64,000 nt of DNA from Methylobacterium sp. WL119 (GTDB taxonomy: Bacteria > Pseudomonadota > Alphaproteobacteria > Rhizobiales > Beijerinckiaceae). Position numbers and translations under genes: made by a program. Within the stretch, counting starts at the first letter, position 1; every line of letters begins with the position of its first letter. The notes under the pieces are model-generated. The model made no database searches. It had not been told where the DNA came from and was given only the letters and a program-made list of their open reading frames with translations. Below are positions 9,112 through 19,905 of the stretch, piece by piece. Where the stretch lies: NCBI RefSeq assembly GCF_008039875.1, contig NZ_VRUU01000001.1, positions 1 to 64,000 of the forward strand, in the 5' to 3' direction.

Positions 9112-9453
9112 CTATTTGGCTTCGGTTCCGGGCTTCTGCCCCGGCAGCTCGCCCGGCTTGATCACCGGCATGGAGCCGGCGTTCGGGTTCGGCGGCTCGA
9201 CCACCATGCCGGGGGCCGCGTTGCCCGGCGGCTTGATGACGCCGTCGCTCTGCCGCAGCTTGTCGCTGAGCGTGGAATCGGCCGGCGGCGCGTCGGCATT
9301 CGGGCGCACGCGATCGGGCGGCGTCTGATTCTGGGGCGGCAGCACCGGATCGCTGTCGCGACCCTTCAGCGGCGCATCGGGATTCTGGGCGAGCGCGGCC
9401 GTGGCGACCAGCGCGAAGACCAAGGCGGCGAGCCCCGTCAGGACCTTTGACAA
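9112..9453 (-). CDS. Small exported proline-rich protein, function unknown
   Basis: A 113-residue protein with an N-terminal signal peptide (KVLTGLAALVFALVATAALA, then QNPDAP). The mature part is a low-complexity Pro/Asp/Asn/Gly-rich chain without a recognisable fold. I chose the TTG at 9453-9451, which sits 6 bases after GGGAGG. A frame open further upstream would put a charged, repeat-derived segment in front of the signal peptide. It is probably periplasmic. It ends 159 bases before purA on the same strand. Confidence 0.65.
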   Translation of the reverse strand: MSKVLTGLAALVFALVATAALAQNPDAPLKGRDSDPVLPPQNQTPPDRVRPNADAPPADSTLSDKLRQSDGVIKPPGNAAPGMVVEPPNPNAGSMPVIKPGELPGQKPGTEAK

Positions 9454-9559
9454 CGAAGACCTCCCTCTCGTTCGCGATCGGGAAGCAAACACCGAGGCCG
9501 GGGAACCGTTCCTATCGCGATCTTTTGGGACCGGATGTCCTGATCGAATGAGGCGCCAC

Positions 9560-9698
9560 TTCCCTCCCCCCTCCGCGGGGGAGGGTGGGCCTCGCATGAG
9601 CGAGGGTCGGGAGAGGGGAGCGACCTTTCCGGACAGCGCGCTCCCCTCTCCCGACCCGCTTCGCGGGCCACCCTCCCCCGCGGAGGGGGGAGGGAAGA
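9560..9698. repeat. Long imperfect palindrome, REP/BIME-like
   Basis: The outer arms at about 9560-9590 (CCTCCGCGGGGGAGGGTGG) and 9667-9698 are inverted copies. An inner pair, GGGTCGGGAGAGGGGAGCG near 9604-9622 and its complement near 9639-9657, nests inside. The spacer holds a short variable segment. The whole forms a 140-base cruciform-capable unit between two minus-strand genes. Partial relatives occur near 28324, 42273 and 49990. Confidence 0.7.
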
Positions 9699-9742
9699 CG
9701 AGTCGAGGACATTCCGTCGAATGGAATGACGAGGGATGCGCC

Positions 9743-10600
9743 TCAGCTCCCCCGCGCCATCGCGATGTAGAGCTCGCGCAGGCGGCGGGCGATCGGGCCG
9801 GGGACGCCCTCGCCGATCGTGCGGTCGTCGATGGCGACGACCGGCATCACGAAGGCCGAGGCGCTGGTGTAGAACGCCTCTGCCGCCGCGTAGGCCTCCT
9901 CGACGGAGAACAGGCGCTCCTCCACCGTCAGGCCGGTCTCGGCGGCGAGCCGCATCACCGCGGCGCGGGTGATGCCGGGCAGGAGCGCGGTCGAGAGCGG
10001 GCGGGTGACGAGGCGGCCGTCCCTGGTCGCGATGAAGGCGGTGGAGGACGAGCCCTCCGTGACCGCGCCGTCCTCGACCATCCAGGCTTCGGCGACGCCG
10101 GCCTCCGCGGCGGCCTGCTTGGCCAGCACCTGTGCGAGCAGGGCGACCGACTTGATGTCGCGCCGCTTCCAGCGCAGGTCCTCGACCGTGACCACCTTAG
10201 CGCCGGTCTCGGCCAGCGTGTTGGCGAGCACGGTCTTGGCTTGCGTGAACATCATCACGGTCGGCGGCGTGCCGGCGGGCGGGAAGGCGAAGTCGCGCTC
10301 GTGCACGCCGCGCGTGACCTGCATGTAGACCAGCCCCTCGACGACCCCGTTCCGGGCGACGAGCTGGGTCTGCAGGCGCTCCCAGGCGGCCGCGTCGTGC
10401 GGGTTGCGGATGCCGATCTCGCCGAGCGACCGGTCGAGGCGGGCAAGATGCGCCGCGTTGTCGACGAGGCGCCCGTCGATGATCGCCGAGACCTCATAGA
10501 TCCCGTCCGCGAACAGGAACCCGCGATCCATCACCGGCACGCGGGCCTGGTCGAAGGGCAGGAATTCGCCGTTGAGGTAGACGATGCGGGGTGACGCCAC
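9743..10600 (-). CDS. D-amino-acid aminotransferase (class IV)
   Basis: A 285-residue PLP-dependent class IV aminotransferase. YLNGEFLPFDQARVPVMDRG is the conserved opening of D-alanine aminotransferases, and the PLP Lys is in RRDIKSVALLAQV near residue 148. EGSSSTAF and LLPGITRAAV bind the cofactor phosphate. It would interconvert D-amino acids and 2-oxo acids, supplying D-Glu or D-Ala for peptidoglycan, or degrading D-amino acids. The GTG start at 10600 follows AAAGGG and gives MASPRIVYL; longer upstream frames add no homology. A branched-chain or aminodeoxychorismate-lyase relative is less likely given the DIKS motif. Confidence 0.83.
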   Translation of the reverse strand: MASPRIVYLNGEFLPFDQARVPVMDRGFLFADGIYEVSAIIDGRLVDNAAHLARLDRSLGEIGIRNPHDAAAWERLQTQLVARNGVVEGLVYMQVTRGVHERDFAFPPAGTPPTVMMFTQAKTVLANTLAETGAKVVTVEDLRWKRRDIKSVALLAQVLAKQAAAEAGVAEAWMVEDGAVTEGSSSTAFIATRDGRLVTRPLSTALLPGITRAAVMRLAAETGLTVEERLFSVEEAYAAAEAFYTSASAFVMPVVAIDDRTIGEGVPGPIARRLRELYIAMARGS

Positions 10601-10658
10601 GGCGGATGCCCTTTGCGATGACCGGTCGATATCGTTCCAAGCAGGATTCGTGCGGGGT

Positions 10659-11966
10659 TCAGCCGTCCCCGAAGACCCGCGAGAAGATCGTGTCCACGTG
10701 CTTGAAGTGGTAGCCGAGATCGAAGCATTCCTCGATCTGCTCGGGCGACAGGGCCGCCGTGACCTCGGCATCGCCCTTCAGCAGGGCGAGGAAGTCGCCC
10801 TCCCCGCGCCAGACCGGCATCGCGTTGCGCTGGACGAGGCGATACGCGTCCTCGCGACTGACGCCCGCCTGCGTCAGGGCCAACAGCACGCGCTGCGAGT
10901 GGACGAGGCCGCCGAGCCGGTCGAGATTCTTCTGCATCTGGGCCGGGTAGATCAGCAGCTTGTCGATCACCCCCGTCATGCGGGCGAGCGCGAAGTCGAG
11001 GGTGACGGTAGAATCCGGCCCGATCATCCGCTCGACGGAGGAGTGCGAGATGTCGCGCTCGTGCCAGAGCGCCACGTTCTCCATCGCCGGCAGCGCGTAG
11101 GCGCGCACCATGCGGGTGAGCCCGGTGACGTTCTCGGTCAGCACCGGATTGCGCTTGTGCGGCATCGCCGACGAGCCCTTCTGGCCTTCCGAGAAGAACT
11201 CCTCGGCCTCCAGCACCTCGGTGCGCTGCAGGTGACGCACCTCGATCGCGAGCCGCTCGAGCGACGAGGCGACGACGCCGAGCGTCGCGAAGAACATCGC
11301 GTGCCGGTCGCGCGGGATGACCTGGGTAGAGACCGGCTCGACCGTCAGCCCCATCTTCTCGGCGACGTAGGCCTCGACCCGCGGGTCGATGTTGGCGAAG
11401 GTCCCGACCGCGCCCGAGATCGCGCAGGTGGCGATCTCCTCCCGCGCCAGCACCAGCCGGGTGCGGTTGCGCGCGAACTCGGCGTAGGCCTGGGCGAGCT
11501 TGAGGCCGAAGGTAACGGGCTCGGCGTGGATGCCGTGCGAGCGGCCGATGGTCGGGGTGAGCTTGTGCTCGAGCGCGCGGCGCTTCAGGGCGGCGAGCAG
11601 CGCATCGACGTCGGCGATCAGGATGTCGGCGGCGCGGACGAGCTGGACGTTGAGGCAGGTGTCGAGCACGTCCGACGAGGTCATGCCTTGGTGGACGAAG
11701 CGCGCCTCCGGCCCGACGATCTCCGACAGATGCGTGAGGAAGGCGATGACGTCGTGCTTGGTCACCGCCTCGATCGCGTCGATGCGGGCCACGTCGAACA
11801 CCGCGTCGCGGCCCTTCTCCCAGACCTTGTCCGCGGCCTCCTTCGGCACGACGCCGATCTCGCTGAGCGCCGTGGTGGCGTGCGCCTCGATCTCGAACCA
11901 GATCCGGAAGCGGGATTCGGGCGACCAGATCGCCGTCATCGCGGGGCGGCTGTAGCGGGGGATCAT
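10659..11966 (-). CDS. purB: Adenylosuccinate lyase
   Basis: A 435-residue fumarase-superfamily enzyme. It cleaves adenylosuccinate to AMP and SAICAR to AICAR, releasing fumarate. The start MIPRYSRPAMTAIW is the standard opening for the short bacterial PurB type. The signature loop SSAMPHKRNP near residue 262-272 carries the catalytic Ser, and FVHQGMTSSDVLDT and GRSHGIHAEP are also present. It lies 58 bases upstream of the aminotransferase gene on the same strand and close to purA. Confidence 0.97.
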   Translation of the reverse strand: MIPRYSRPAMTAIWSPESRFRIWFEIEAHATTALSEIGVVPKEAADKVWEKGRDAVFDVARIDAIEAVTKHDVIAFLTHLSEIVGPEARFVHQGMTSSDVLDTCLNVQLVRAADILIADVDALLAALKRRALEHKLTPTIGRSHGIHAEPVTFGLKLAQAYAEFARNRTRLVLAREEIATCAISGAVGTFANIDPRVEAYVAEKMGLTVEPVSTQVIPRDRHAMFFATLGVVASSLERLAIEVRHLQRTEVLEAEEFFSEGQKGSSAMPHKRNPVLTENVTGLTRMVRAYALPAMENVALWHERDISHSSVERMIGPDSTVTLDFALARMTGVIDKLLIYPAQMQKNLDRLGGLVHSQRVLLALTQAGVSREDAYRLVQRNAMPVWRGEGDFLALLKGDAEVTAALSPEQIEECFDLGYHFKHVDTIFSRVFGDG

Positions 11967-12070
11967 CGGCGTCTCGGATCTCGCGGGCGTATCGTGCCGC
12001 GCGCCTAGCACGGCTGAGCCGGGAGGTGAACGCACCGCAGGGCCGGCCGGCCCTGCTGACCGCGCTGGCG

Positions 12071-12826
12071 TTACGCCTTCGGCTCGACCCGCACCCAACC
12101 CTGCGGCTGCAACCGCTCCTGCGGCAGGAAGCGGGCCTTGTAGTCCATCTTGCGCGAGCCCTCGACCCAGTAACCGAGGTAGAGGTACGGCAGGCCCATC
12201 TCGTGGGCGCGCCGGATATGATCGAGGATCATGTAGGTCCCAAGCGACCGGTGGGCCTCCGCCGGGTCGTAGAACGAGTACACCATCGACAGGCCATCGG
12301 AGAGCACGTCGGTGAGGCAGAGCGCCACCAGGCCGCCGACGCCGCGGCCATGGATCGCGGTGTCGGGCCCGCGCCGGCGATAGGCGACGAGGTGCGTGTC
12401 GACGTGGCTGTCCTCGATCATCATCGCGTAGTCGAGCACCGTCATGTCGACCATGCCGCCGTCGCCGTGGCGGGCGTCGAGGTAGCGGCGAAACAGGGCG
12501 TACTGCTCGGAGGCCGGGCGGTTCGGCTCGGGCGTGCCGACGAGGTCGGCGCTGCGCGACAGGATCCGGCGTTGGCTGCCGCTGGCGACGAAGTCGGACA
12601 CCACCACGCGCACCGAAATGCAGGCGCGGCAGGTCTCGCAGGCCGGGCGGTAGGCGATGGTCTGCGAGCGGCGGAAGCCGCCCTGCGTCAGGATCTCGTT
12701 GAGATCGCGGGCGCGACGGCCGACGAGGTGCGTGAACACCTTCCGCTCCTCCTGCCCCGGCAGGTAGGGGCAGTTCGACGGCGCCGTCAGGTAGAATTGC
12801 GGTGTGTCGCGCGGGTGGCTCGTCAC
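12071..12826 (-). CDS. bpt: Aspartate/glutamate leucyltransferase (Bpt, N-end rule)
   Basis: A 251-residue aminoacyl-tRNA-protein transferase. It attaches leucine to proteins with N-terminal Asp or Glu, marking them for ClpAP. The N-terminus has [20 protein letters not shown] and the cysteine cluster [16 protein letters not shown] of the ATE N-terminal domain. The C-terminal GNAT-like half includes YFYDPAE-type (here [20 protein letters not shown]) and [18 protein letters not shown] chose GTG at 12826, giving [13 protein letters not shown]; upstream residues look non-coding. It converges with no gene and reads in the same direction as purB. Confidence 0.92.
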   Translation of the reverse strand: MTSHPRDTPQFYLTAPSNCPYLPGQEERKVFTHLVGRRARDLNEILTQGGFRRSQTIAYRPACETCRACISVRVVVSDFVASGSQRRILSRSADLVGTPEPNRPASEQYALFRRYLDARHGDGGMVDMTVLDYAMMIEDSHVDTHLVAYRRRGPDTAIHGRGVGGLVALCLTDVLSDGLSMVYSFYDPAEAHRSLGTYMILDHIRRAHEMGLPYLYLGYWVEGSRKMDYKARFLPQERLQPQGWVRVEPKA

Positions 12827-12984
12827 GCTTCGCGCTGCCCTCTCGCCACGGGTTCCTGCGCCGGGCCGCCGCTGCAGTGTAACGCGGCCGTGGCCGCGCT
12901 CAATGGGTTGCCGGCCAAGGCGAGGCGACAATTTCGCCGCGCCGGTGCGCGCGGCCGAAACCGTTTGCCCGCGCGGTCGCGACG

Positions 12985-13494
12985 TCAGCCGGCGCGCACG
13001 ACGGCGAGGCCGAGGAGCACGTCGTGGCCGAGGCGGCGATCGCTGCGGACCAGGCCGAAGGCGAGATCGACGAACCACAGCAGGAAGGTCGAGATCGCGA
13101 CGTAGAACAGCAGCGCGTGGACCGCGGCGGTGATCAGGTCGACCGGCCGCCCGGTCTCCGGCGCGACGACGCGCAGGCCCATCATCCGCATCCCGAGCGT
13201 GCTCTGGCGCGAGCCGCCGACGGTGATCGCACTGTAGATCACGCCGCTCGCCGGCAGGACCGCGAACAGCGCCCAGCCGAGGCCGAAGGTGACCACGCCG
13301 AGGAAGGCGATCGCGACCCAGAGCAGGGCGCTGAAGCCGAGGATGAACAGGATGTCGAGCAGGTAGGCGACCGTGCGGCCGCCGAGGCTGGCGCGGACCG
13401 CCGGCATCGTCACGGGGGGCAGGTAGCTCGGCGCTTCGAACGGGCGGGCGTAATCGGAGCGGGGGTTCAGCATGGCCGTGATCTCGCGTGACAT
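12985..13494 (-). CDS. RDD family membrane protein
   Basis: A 169-residue integral membrane protein with the RDD fold. It has Arg early in helix 1 ([19 protein letters not shown]) with the paired Asp following, two further helices ([20 protein letters not shown] and [19 protein letters not shown]), and a C-terminal [26 protein letters not shown] is the conserved loop. RDD proteins are poorly characterised; some have been linked to ion or proton exchange. It lies upstream of bpt on the same strand with a 158-base gap. Confidence 0.85.
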   Translation of the reverse strand: MSREITAMLNPRSDYARPFEAPSYLPPVTMPAVRASLGGRTVAYLLDILFILGFSALLWVAIAFLGVVTFGLGWALFAVLPASGVIYSAITVGGSRQSTLGMRMMGLRVVAPETGRPVDLITAAVHALLFYVAISTFLLWFVDLAFGLVRSDRRLGHDVLLGLAVVRAG

Positions 13495-13550
13495 CGCTGG
13501 ACCGTCACATGGGAATCGCCCCGATCTCCCTCAAGGCCCGCCCCCTCGGC

Positions 13551-14603
13551 TCAGCCGGCCGCCTGCTCGATGACGCCGCGCCAGCCGAGGCCGGCATAGG
13601 TCTCGTAGCCGGGCGTGGCGTGGTACGCGACCAGGCGCCCCTGGGGATCGCGGTAATGCCCGCTGGCGGCGGCGTCGACCTGCAGCGGGTAGCGCTCGGT
13701 GAGGATGCCGCGGCCCAGCGAGCAGGCGATGACGCGATGGCGCGCGTCGAGCAGCATCACGCGGCTCGATGCGCGCTCGTCGGGCGCGAGGCGGACGCCC
13801 TCGACGATCGCGCGGGCCTGCGGCTCCCAATCGAAATGGATCGCGAGGTAGCCCAGGGGCTTGCCGTGCGCCTCGCCGTCCGCGCGGACCGAGGCGACGT
13901 AGGTCGCGACCTGCGCACCGCCGAGCCCGGCGCAGCGCGCGATGTCGGCGACCGTGAAGTCGTCGCCCGAGGTCAGGGCGCGCGCCTTGGCGAACCACGC
14001 CTCGTTGCGGACGTCGCGGCCCTGGACGGCGAAGCGGTCCGGGCGCCCGCCGGCGATCACGCGCCCGTGCAGGTCGCACAGCCAGAGGTCGAGATAGACC
14101 GTGTAGGACGACAGGATGACGCCGAGGCGCCGGCTCGCATGGGCGGCGGCCGCCTCGGTCGGATCGGAGGCGGCGTCGACGATCGCGGCATCCGTCGCCC
14201 ACCAGCGCACTTCGCAGGTGCGCTCGTAGAGATTGCGGTCGATCACCTCGACGGCGTTGAGGGCGAGATCGACGCAACGCGTGGCGCGGGCGTGGTCGGC
14301 GAGCTGGCCGACGGCGCGGGTCAGCGTGTCGACGCCGTCGCCGAGCTTCGTGCCCAGCGCCGAGGCGAGGCCGTCGATCGCGCCGGCGACTTGGCGCACC
14401 TCCTGCGCCACCACCGAGAAGCCCGCGCCCTGCGCGCCGGCATGCGCCGCCTCGATCATCGCGTTCATCGCCAGCAGATGCATGCGGCGGGTGATGGTGT
14501 TGATCGCGCCGATGCTGGCGCGGGTCGAGGTCTTCAGCTGGCCGGTGGAGCGGTCGACCAGTTCCGCGAGGCCGACATCTTCGGAGATGCGCTGGGGGAC
14601 CAT
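13551..14603 (-). CDS. Cytoplasmic chemoreceptor-like protein with reversed domain order
   Basis: A 350-residue protein with no membrane segment. Residues about 30-80 carry the hairpin tip region of chemoreceptors: ITRRMHLLAMNAMIEAAHAG and FSVVAQEVRQVAGA. The remaining 230 residues resemble a Cache/PDC-type sensor (GVILSSYTVYLDLWLCDLHG, VRNEAWFAKARAL, and GYLAIHFDWEPQARAIVEGV). The signalling part therefore precedes the sensor, and the usual long antiparallel coiled coil is much shortened. Start ATG at 14603 follows AGGAG; frames upstream are implausible. It may signal to a chemotaxis-type or other kinase, but no che genes are nearby. Confidence 0.72.
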   Translation of the reverse strand: MVPQRISEDVGLAELVDRSTGQLKTSTRASIGAINTITRRMHLLAMNAMIEAAHAGAQGAGFSVVAQEVRQVAGAIDGLASALGTKLGDGVDTLTRAVGQLADHARATRCVDLALNAVEVIDRNLYERTCEVRWWATDAAIVDAASDPTEAAAAHASRRLGVILSSYTVYLDLWLCDLHGRVIAGGRPDRFAVQGRDVRNEAWFAKARALTSGDDFTVADIARCAGLGGAQVATYVASVRADGEAHGKPLGYLAIHFDWEPQARAIVEGVRLAPDERASSRVMLLDARHRVIACSLGRGILTERYPLQVDAAASGHYRDPQGRLVAYHATPGYETYAGLGWRGVIEQAAG

Positions 14604-14857
14604 GGAATCTCCTGGGCGCGCCGACGCGGGCACGCCGACGCGTACCTGTGGGGGAGAAGGTTGTATGAATCCGTAGTGATATAGACTTAGGACTGTAATA
14701 TTTTCGCAAATCTTAAAAGCGCGAGGCATGGGCTGCTGTTAATTTTTGCTGGCTTGAGCTGTAATTGCTGCTCTTGCAAGCAAGTCACCGTCCGTCTGCC
14801 TCAAAACACGTCACCGTATAGACTACGTGACGCTAACCTCCTTCGAGCGCCGAGCGC

Positions 14858-17315
<2,458 letters not shown>

Positions 17316-17403
17316 CACCCGCGCCGGTGCCCGGCGTTGACGCCCGGGCCGGTACGGCCTCTAACCCCCGCTGAGCGGACACGCGGCGAGAGGATCGAGA
17401 GAC

Positions 17404-18468
17404 GTGAGCGGAGCCGAAGCGGCCAACGACGAGATCCGGTTCGAGCGGCGGGGCGCGCTCGGCCTCGTCACCCTCGACCGGCCGAAGGCCCTGAACGCGC
17501 TCTCCCTCGGGATGATCGGCGCGCTGCACGCGCAGCTCGACGCCTGGGCGTTAGATGCCGGCATCACCCGCGTGGCGATCCGCGGCGCCGGGGGGCGCGC
17601 CTTCTGCGCCGGCGGCGACATCCGCCACATCCACGCCTGCGGCCAGGCGGGACGCTTCGACGAGGTGTTCGCGTTCTGGCAGGCCGAGTACCGCCTCGTC
17701 GCCCGGATGCAGCGCTACGAGAAGCCGATCGTCGCGCTGATCGAGGGCGTGGTGATGGGCGGCGGCGTCGGCATCTCGCTCCACGGGGCCCACCGCGTCG
17801 CCTCGGAGACGTACGTCTTCGCCATGCCCGAGGTCGGGATCGGCCTGTTTCCCGATGTCGGGATGACCTACGCCCTGCCGCGCCTGCCCGGCCGCGTCGG
17901 CACCTATCTCGCGCTCACCGGCAGCCGGGTCGGCCCGGGCGACGCGCTCGCCCTCGGCCTGGCCACCGCCTACGCGCCCGCCCGGGATTTCGCCGCGATC
18001 CTCGACCGGCTCGCCCAGGGCGGCCCGATCGCGGCCGCGCTCGAGACCGGCGCCGCGCGCCCGCCGACCGGGCCGCTCGTCGCCGAGCGCGGCCTGATCA
18101 ACGACGTGTTCGCCGCCGACGACGTCGCGGACATCCTGCGACGGCTGGACGGCGCGGCCGCATCGGGCTCGACCTTCGCCGCGGAGACCGCGGCCGTGAT
18201 GCGCACCCGCTGCCCGACAAGCCTGTGCATCGCCCGCGAGCAGATGCGGCGCGGGCTGGATCTCGATTTCGCCGACGCGGTGCTGACCGAATACCGCCTC
18301 GTCACCCGCCTGATGCGCGGGCATGACTTCTTCGAGGGCGTCCGCGCCGTGCTGATCGACAAGGACGGCCGGCCGGACTGGCGGCCGGCGACGCTCGAGG
18401 CCGTCGACCACGCCGCGGTCGCCGCTGCCTTCGGGCCGTCCGAGGCGCCGGAGCCTCGGTTCGCCTGA
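17404..18468 (+). CDS. 3-hydroxyisobutyryl-CoA hydrolase-type crotonase
   Basis: A 354-residue crotonase-superfamily protein. ALNALSLGMIGAL and GRAFCAGGDIRHIH form the oxyanion-hole region, VALIEGVVMGGGVGISLHGA follows, and FAMPEVGIGLFPDVGMTYAL carries the catalytic Glu and the Asp typical of 3-hydroxyisobutyryl-CoA hydrolase. The C-terminal HDFFEGVRAVLIDKDGRPDW is a hallmark of this subfamily and absent from plain enoyl-CoA hydratases, which are also about 100 residues shorter. The expected role is valine breakdown, releasing 3-hydroxyisobutyrate. It overlaps the next gene by one base. Confidence 0.85.
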   Translation: MSGAEAANDEIRFERRGALGLVTLDRPKALNALSLGMIGALHAQLDAWALDAGITRVAIRGAGGRAFCAGGDIRHIHACGQAGRFDEVFAFWQAEYRLVARMQRYEKPIVALIEGVVMGGGVGISLHGAHRVASETYVFAMPEVGIGLFPDVGMTYALPRLPGRVGTYLALTGSRVGPGDALALGLATAYAPARDFAAILDRLAQGGPIAAALETGAARPPTGPLVAERGLINDVFAADDVADILRRLDGAAASGSTFAAETAAVMRTRCPTSLCIAREQMRRGLDLDFADAVLTEYRLVTRLMRGHDFFEGVRAVLIDKDGRPDWRPATLEAVDHAAVAAAFGPSEAPEPRFA

Positions 18469-18923
18469 TGCGCAAGGTCGGACGCATCACCCGCGGCAGC
18501 GCAGTCGGCGAGGCCCCGAGCGACCGCATCGAGCGGCGCTCGGCCGCGCCCAAGAGCACCTGGGACACGGTGCTGGTCTGGTTCATGCGGCTGACGGCCT
18601 TGGCGTGGCTCGCCAAGAGCGTGCTCTCCTTCGCGACGATCCTCGATGTGGTGCCGGGGCACCGCCCGTTCGCACTGGAGCCGTTCGGGCGCCAGGCGGC
18701 GCTGATCTACTTCGCGGTGATTGACGCCAACGCGGCGATCGGCCTGTGGCTCACCAGCGCCTGGGGCGGCGTGGTCTGGCTGCTGGCGGTGACCTCGATG
18801 CTGACGCTCGCCGTCCTGACGCCGCAACTGTTGCAGACGCCGCTGATTCTGGTCTTGGTCGAGTCCAGTATCGTGATCTTCTACTTCGTTTTTTCTTGGC
18901 TCGCGGCACAGGAAGCGCGGTAA
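18468..18923 (+). CDS. Small four-helix membrane protein (DUF6163-like)
   Basis: A 151-residue protein with a basic N-terminus and four hydrophobic segments (VLVWFMRLTALAWLAKSVLS, ALIYFAVIDANAAIGLWLTS, VWLLAVTSMLTLAVLTPQLL and LILVLVESSIVIFYFVFSWL). It resembles small alphaproteobacterial DUF6163 membrane proteins, an assignment made from memory of the pattern. The ATG overlaps the preceding TGA, so the two genes are translationally coupled. Function unknown. Confidence 0.72.
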   Translation: MRKVGRITRGSAVGEAPSDRIERRSAAPKSTWDTVLVWFMRLTALAWLAKSVLSFATILDVVPGHRPFALEPFGRQAALIYFAVIDANAAIGLWLTSAWGGVVWLLAVTSMLTLAVLTPQLLQTPLILVLVESSIVIFYFVFSWLAAQEAR

Positions 18924-19087
18924 ACGAGTAGTTATACGAATCACTTCACTTTGCATTTACCGACAGAAGTAAATCGCGAATTCATCCTGTCTCTTAGAGC
19001 GGTTTTCATCTCCGCCGCCTAGTTTCACCCCATGAGCGGTGCCGGACGGCAGAAGGCTCCGGCAGAACAATTCGGGCGAGGCACAAG

Positions 19088-19600
19088 ATGAAGTCCCAGG
19101 CCGTCAAGATCTCGGATACCAACACCGCTCCCGAGACCGGAGCCGTCGCCGGCTCGTATCTCGAAGCCCTGCACCTCGTCGAGCGCTTGCACCGCCGCCT
19201 GCTTGACGTGATCAAGGACGAGTTCGAGCGTCGCGGCCGCGAGGACGTCAACAGCGTTCAGGCGCTGCTGCTCTACAACATCGGCGACAAGGAACTCACC
19301 GCCAGCGAGCTGCGGACCAAGGGCTACTACCTCGGCTCCAACGTCTCCTACAACGTCAAGAAGCTGGTCGAGGCCGGCTACCTGCACCACGCCCGCTCGA
19401 AGACCGACCGCCGCTCGGTGCGCATCAGCCTCACCGACAAGGGCCGGATGGTCCACGACATCATCCAGGGCCTCTACGACAAGCACGCCCGCACCATCCA
19501 GCCGATCGGCGGCATCTCCGACGACGATTTCGGCCGGCTCAACACCGCCCTCAGCCGCCTGGAGCGGTTCTGGACCGACCAGATCCGCTACCGTCTCTGA
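19088..19600 (+). CDS. ldtR: LdtR-like MarR-family transcriptional regulator
   Basis: A 170-residue winged-helix protein. YLEALHLVERLHRRLLDVIK, SVQALLLYNIGDKELTASEL, RTKGYYLGSNVSYNVKKLVE (recognition helix) and the wing ARSKTDRRSVRISLTDKGR match the alphaproteobacterial LdtR group. That group regulates L,D-transpeptidase and cell-wall genes and responds to osmotic stress. The target genes are not in view. It has its own upstream region containing an inverted TTTAC-N8-GTAAA at 18955-18972, and a terminator follows. The subgroup name is from the strong motif match; the MarR family itself is certain. Confidence 0.82.
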   Translation: MKSQAVKISDTNTAPETGAVAGSYLEALHLVERLHRRLLDVIKDEFERRGREDVNSVQALLLYNIGDKELTASELRTKGYYLGSNVSYNVKKLVEAGYLHHARSKTDRRSVRISLTDKGRMVHDIIQGLYDKHARTIQPIGGISDDDFGRLNTALSRLERFWTDQIRYRL

Positions 19601-19621
19601 GACCTCGGTCACGCCGAACAC

Positions 19622-19664
19622 AACGACGCCGGCCGCCCGCGAGGGACGGCCGGCTTCGTTGTTT
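19622..19664 (+). terminator. Terminator after ldtR
   Basis: GCCGGCCG pairs with CGGCCGGC around a CCGCGAGGGA-type loop, flanked by AACGA and TTCGTT, and is followed by a T-rich GTTTC. It begins 22 bases after the ldtR stop. The near-symmetry lets it also stop transcription coming from pqqA on the other strand. Confidence 0.75.
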
Positions 19665-19682
19665 CACGCCCGGCACCAACGC

Positions 19683-19709
19683 AAAACGCCGCCCCCGAGG
19701 GAGCGGCGC
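19683..19709 (-). terminator. Intrinsic terminator after the pqqA pair
   Basis: Read on the minus strand, CGCCGCTCCC pairs with GGGGGCGGCG and is followed by TTTT at 19686-19683. It lies about 37 bases downstream of the second pqqA stop. This closes the pqqA transcript with no room for pqqB or pqqC. Confidence 0.75.
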
Positions 19710-19745
19710 TCACGAGACCGGCCGCATCGGCGGCCGATCGAAAGC

Positions 19746-19835
19746 TCAGTTGAAGGTGTCGATCTCGGCCGACTCGTAGCTGGTGACTTCCATGCCGACA
19801 CAGATCTCGGAAACGACGGGGGCGGACCAAGCCAT
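19746..19835 (-). CDS. pqqA: PqqA, PQQ precursor peptide (downstream copy)
   Basis: A 29-residue peptide beginning MAWSAPVVSEICVGMEVTSY. It contains the invariant Glu16 and Tyr20 that PqqE cross-links to build pyrroloquinoline quinone, within the hallmark GMEVTSYESAEIDTF. An AGGAG lies 7 bases before the ATG. It differs from the neighbouring copy at residues 7, 9 and 11 only. PQQ is the cofactor of methanol dehydrogenases. No pqqB, C, D or E gene accompanies it; a terminator follows directly. Confidence 0.95.
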   Translation of the reverse strand: MAWSAPVVSEICVGMEVTSYESAEIDTFN

Positions 19836-19877
19836 GTGAATTCTCCTGAATGGGATGCGGGCGAAAGGGACGTCTAG

Positions 19878-19897
19878 CCGGCTCGCTCGCGAGCCGG
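19878..19897. other. Perfect hairpin between the two pqqA copies
   Basis: CCGGCTCGC and GCGAGCCGG form a 9-bp perfect inverted repeat with two bases between them, 8 bases after the stop of the upstream pqqA on the minus strand. There is no T tract, so it may stabilise or partly terminate the first pqqA message instead of ending transcription. Confidence 0.65.
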
Positions 19898-19905
19898 TCA
19901 TCGGC

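Noticed and set aside
6151-9450. A 1099-codon open frame on the plus strand
   Set aside because: It lies opposite the proline-rich membrane protein, purA and the small exported protein. The product is Arg/Asp/Gly-rich low complexity with no recognisable fold.
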